From assembly GCA_036011305.1 (NCBI GenBank), contig DASCNA010000274.1, positions 1 to 6,804 on the forward strand: DNA of 6,804 bases, given 5' to 3'. Below the pieces are notes generated by a model. The model was not told the origin of the DNA. It worked only from the letters and a program-made list of their open reading frames with translations, and ran no database searches. A program made the position numbers and the translations under genes. This DNA is from DASCNA01 sp036011305 (GTDB lineage Bacteria; Verrucomicrobiota; Lentisphaeria; Victivallales; GWF2-38-69). Positions 6,697-6,804 of this stretch are shown here, one piece after another. Position 1 is the first letter of the stretch. Every line of letters starts with the position of its first letter.

Positions 6697-6804
6697 TTAT
6701 TTTAAAAATTCATCAATTTGTTCATAAATAACTGTTTTATTGAACCCTTTTGAGTAGAGATAGCGAAATAATTTTTCTTTTTTTTTTTTTTTTTTCATGT
6801 TTTT
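6697..6804 (-). CDS. recX: C-terminal fragment of probable RecX-family regulator (5' end beyond window)
   Basis: An open frame enters at the right edge and ends with TAA at 6697-6699, giving 35 residues. Its tail, EKLFRYLYSKGFNKTVIYEQ then IDEFLK, fits the last three-helix repeat of RecX-type proteins, where a basic K/R stretch is followed by a 'k..RfL.srGF....i...i' pattern. RecX binds RecA filaments and dampens RecA recombinase and coprotease activity. The identification rests on this short tail only, so another protein with a similar helical end is possible. Six consecutive AAA lysine codons at residues 4-9 of the fragment form an 18-A homopolymer, which is unusual for coding DNA. An ATG just before this tract is internal and not a likely start, because the conserved repeat would then lack most of the protein. 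It precedes lepA by 107 bases on the same strand. Confidence 0.6.
   Translation of the reverse strand, partial: KNMKKKKKKEKLFRYLYSKGFNKTVIYEQIDEFLK
6778..6795 (-). repeat. 18-base poly-A homopolymer within the recX reading frame
   Basis: The plus strand has 18 consecutive T residues, read as six AAA codons on the coding strand. Frame is kept at exactly 18. Gain of one A would end translation at a TAA at 6737-6739. Loss of one A would read through a different frame to a TAA at 6702-6704. In either case the RecX-like helical tail is lost. The tract is close to the window edge. Confidence 0.9.

Overview
This is an AT-rich window of roughly one-third G+C by eye. Every gene I can support is on the minus strand: a 3'-terminal fragment of a probable recX, then lepA, lepB, lnt, tlyA, and the 5' two-thirds or so of an APC-superfamily amino acid permease that runs off the left edge. 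Transcription therefore runs from high to low coordinates. Gaps between genes are short: 107, 168, 80, 34 and 60 bases in transcription order. Nothing on the plus strand looks like a real gene. I found no RNA gene, insertion sequence, phage gene, CRISPR array or attachment site.

The presence of lnt, which adds the third acyl chain to lipoproteins, points to a diderm (outer-membrane) bacterium. Signal peptidase I has a charged, helix-like N-terminal region, the string QPFKIPTSSMQPTLFGIH around the nucleophile, and a long insert between catalytic Ser and Lys. From memory this resembles proteins of the Verrucomicrobiota/Lentisphaerota (PVC) group. LepA has an IKSHPV string after the REKGITI motif, which I also associate loosely with that group. 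The lineage guess is an inference of moderate strength. None of the five visible start codons has a recognisable Shine-Dalgarno sequence, and the leaders are A/T-rich.

Layout from right to left: 6804-6697 holds the probable RecX C-terminus with an 18-A homopolymer inside its reading frame. 6696-6590 is an AT-rich gap with candidate lepA promoter hexamers. 6589-4787 is lepA (elongation factor 4). 4786-4619 is the largest gap and carries a cluster of short palindromes in front of lepB. 4618-3413 is lepB (signal peptidase I). 3332-1587 is lnt. 1552-785 is tlyA (rRNA 2'-O-methyltransferase). 724-1 is the permease.

Functionally, lepA and lepB are a classic pair (translation factor plus leader peptidase), and lnt adds the last step of lipoprotein maturation. 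The core of the window is thus a translation and envelope-protein-maturation cluster, followed by an rRNA methylase and a nutrient transporter. This is mainly housekeeping DNA. I do not see convincing evidence of a previously undescribed system. The most interesting points are the in-frame poly-A tract in recX, the uniform lack of Shine-Dalgarno sites, the palindrome cluster upstream of lepB, and the enlarged signal peptidase.
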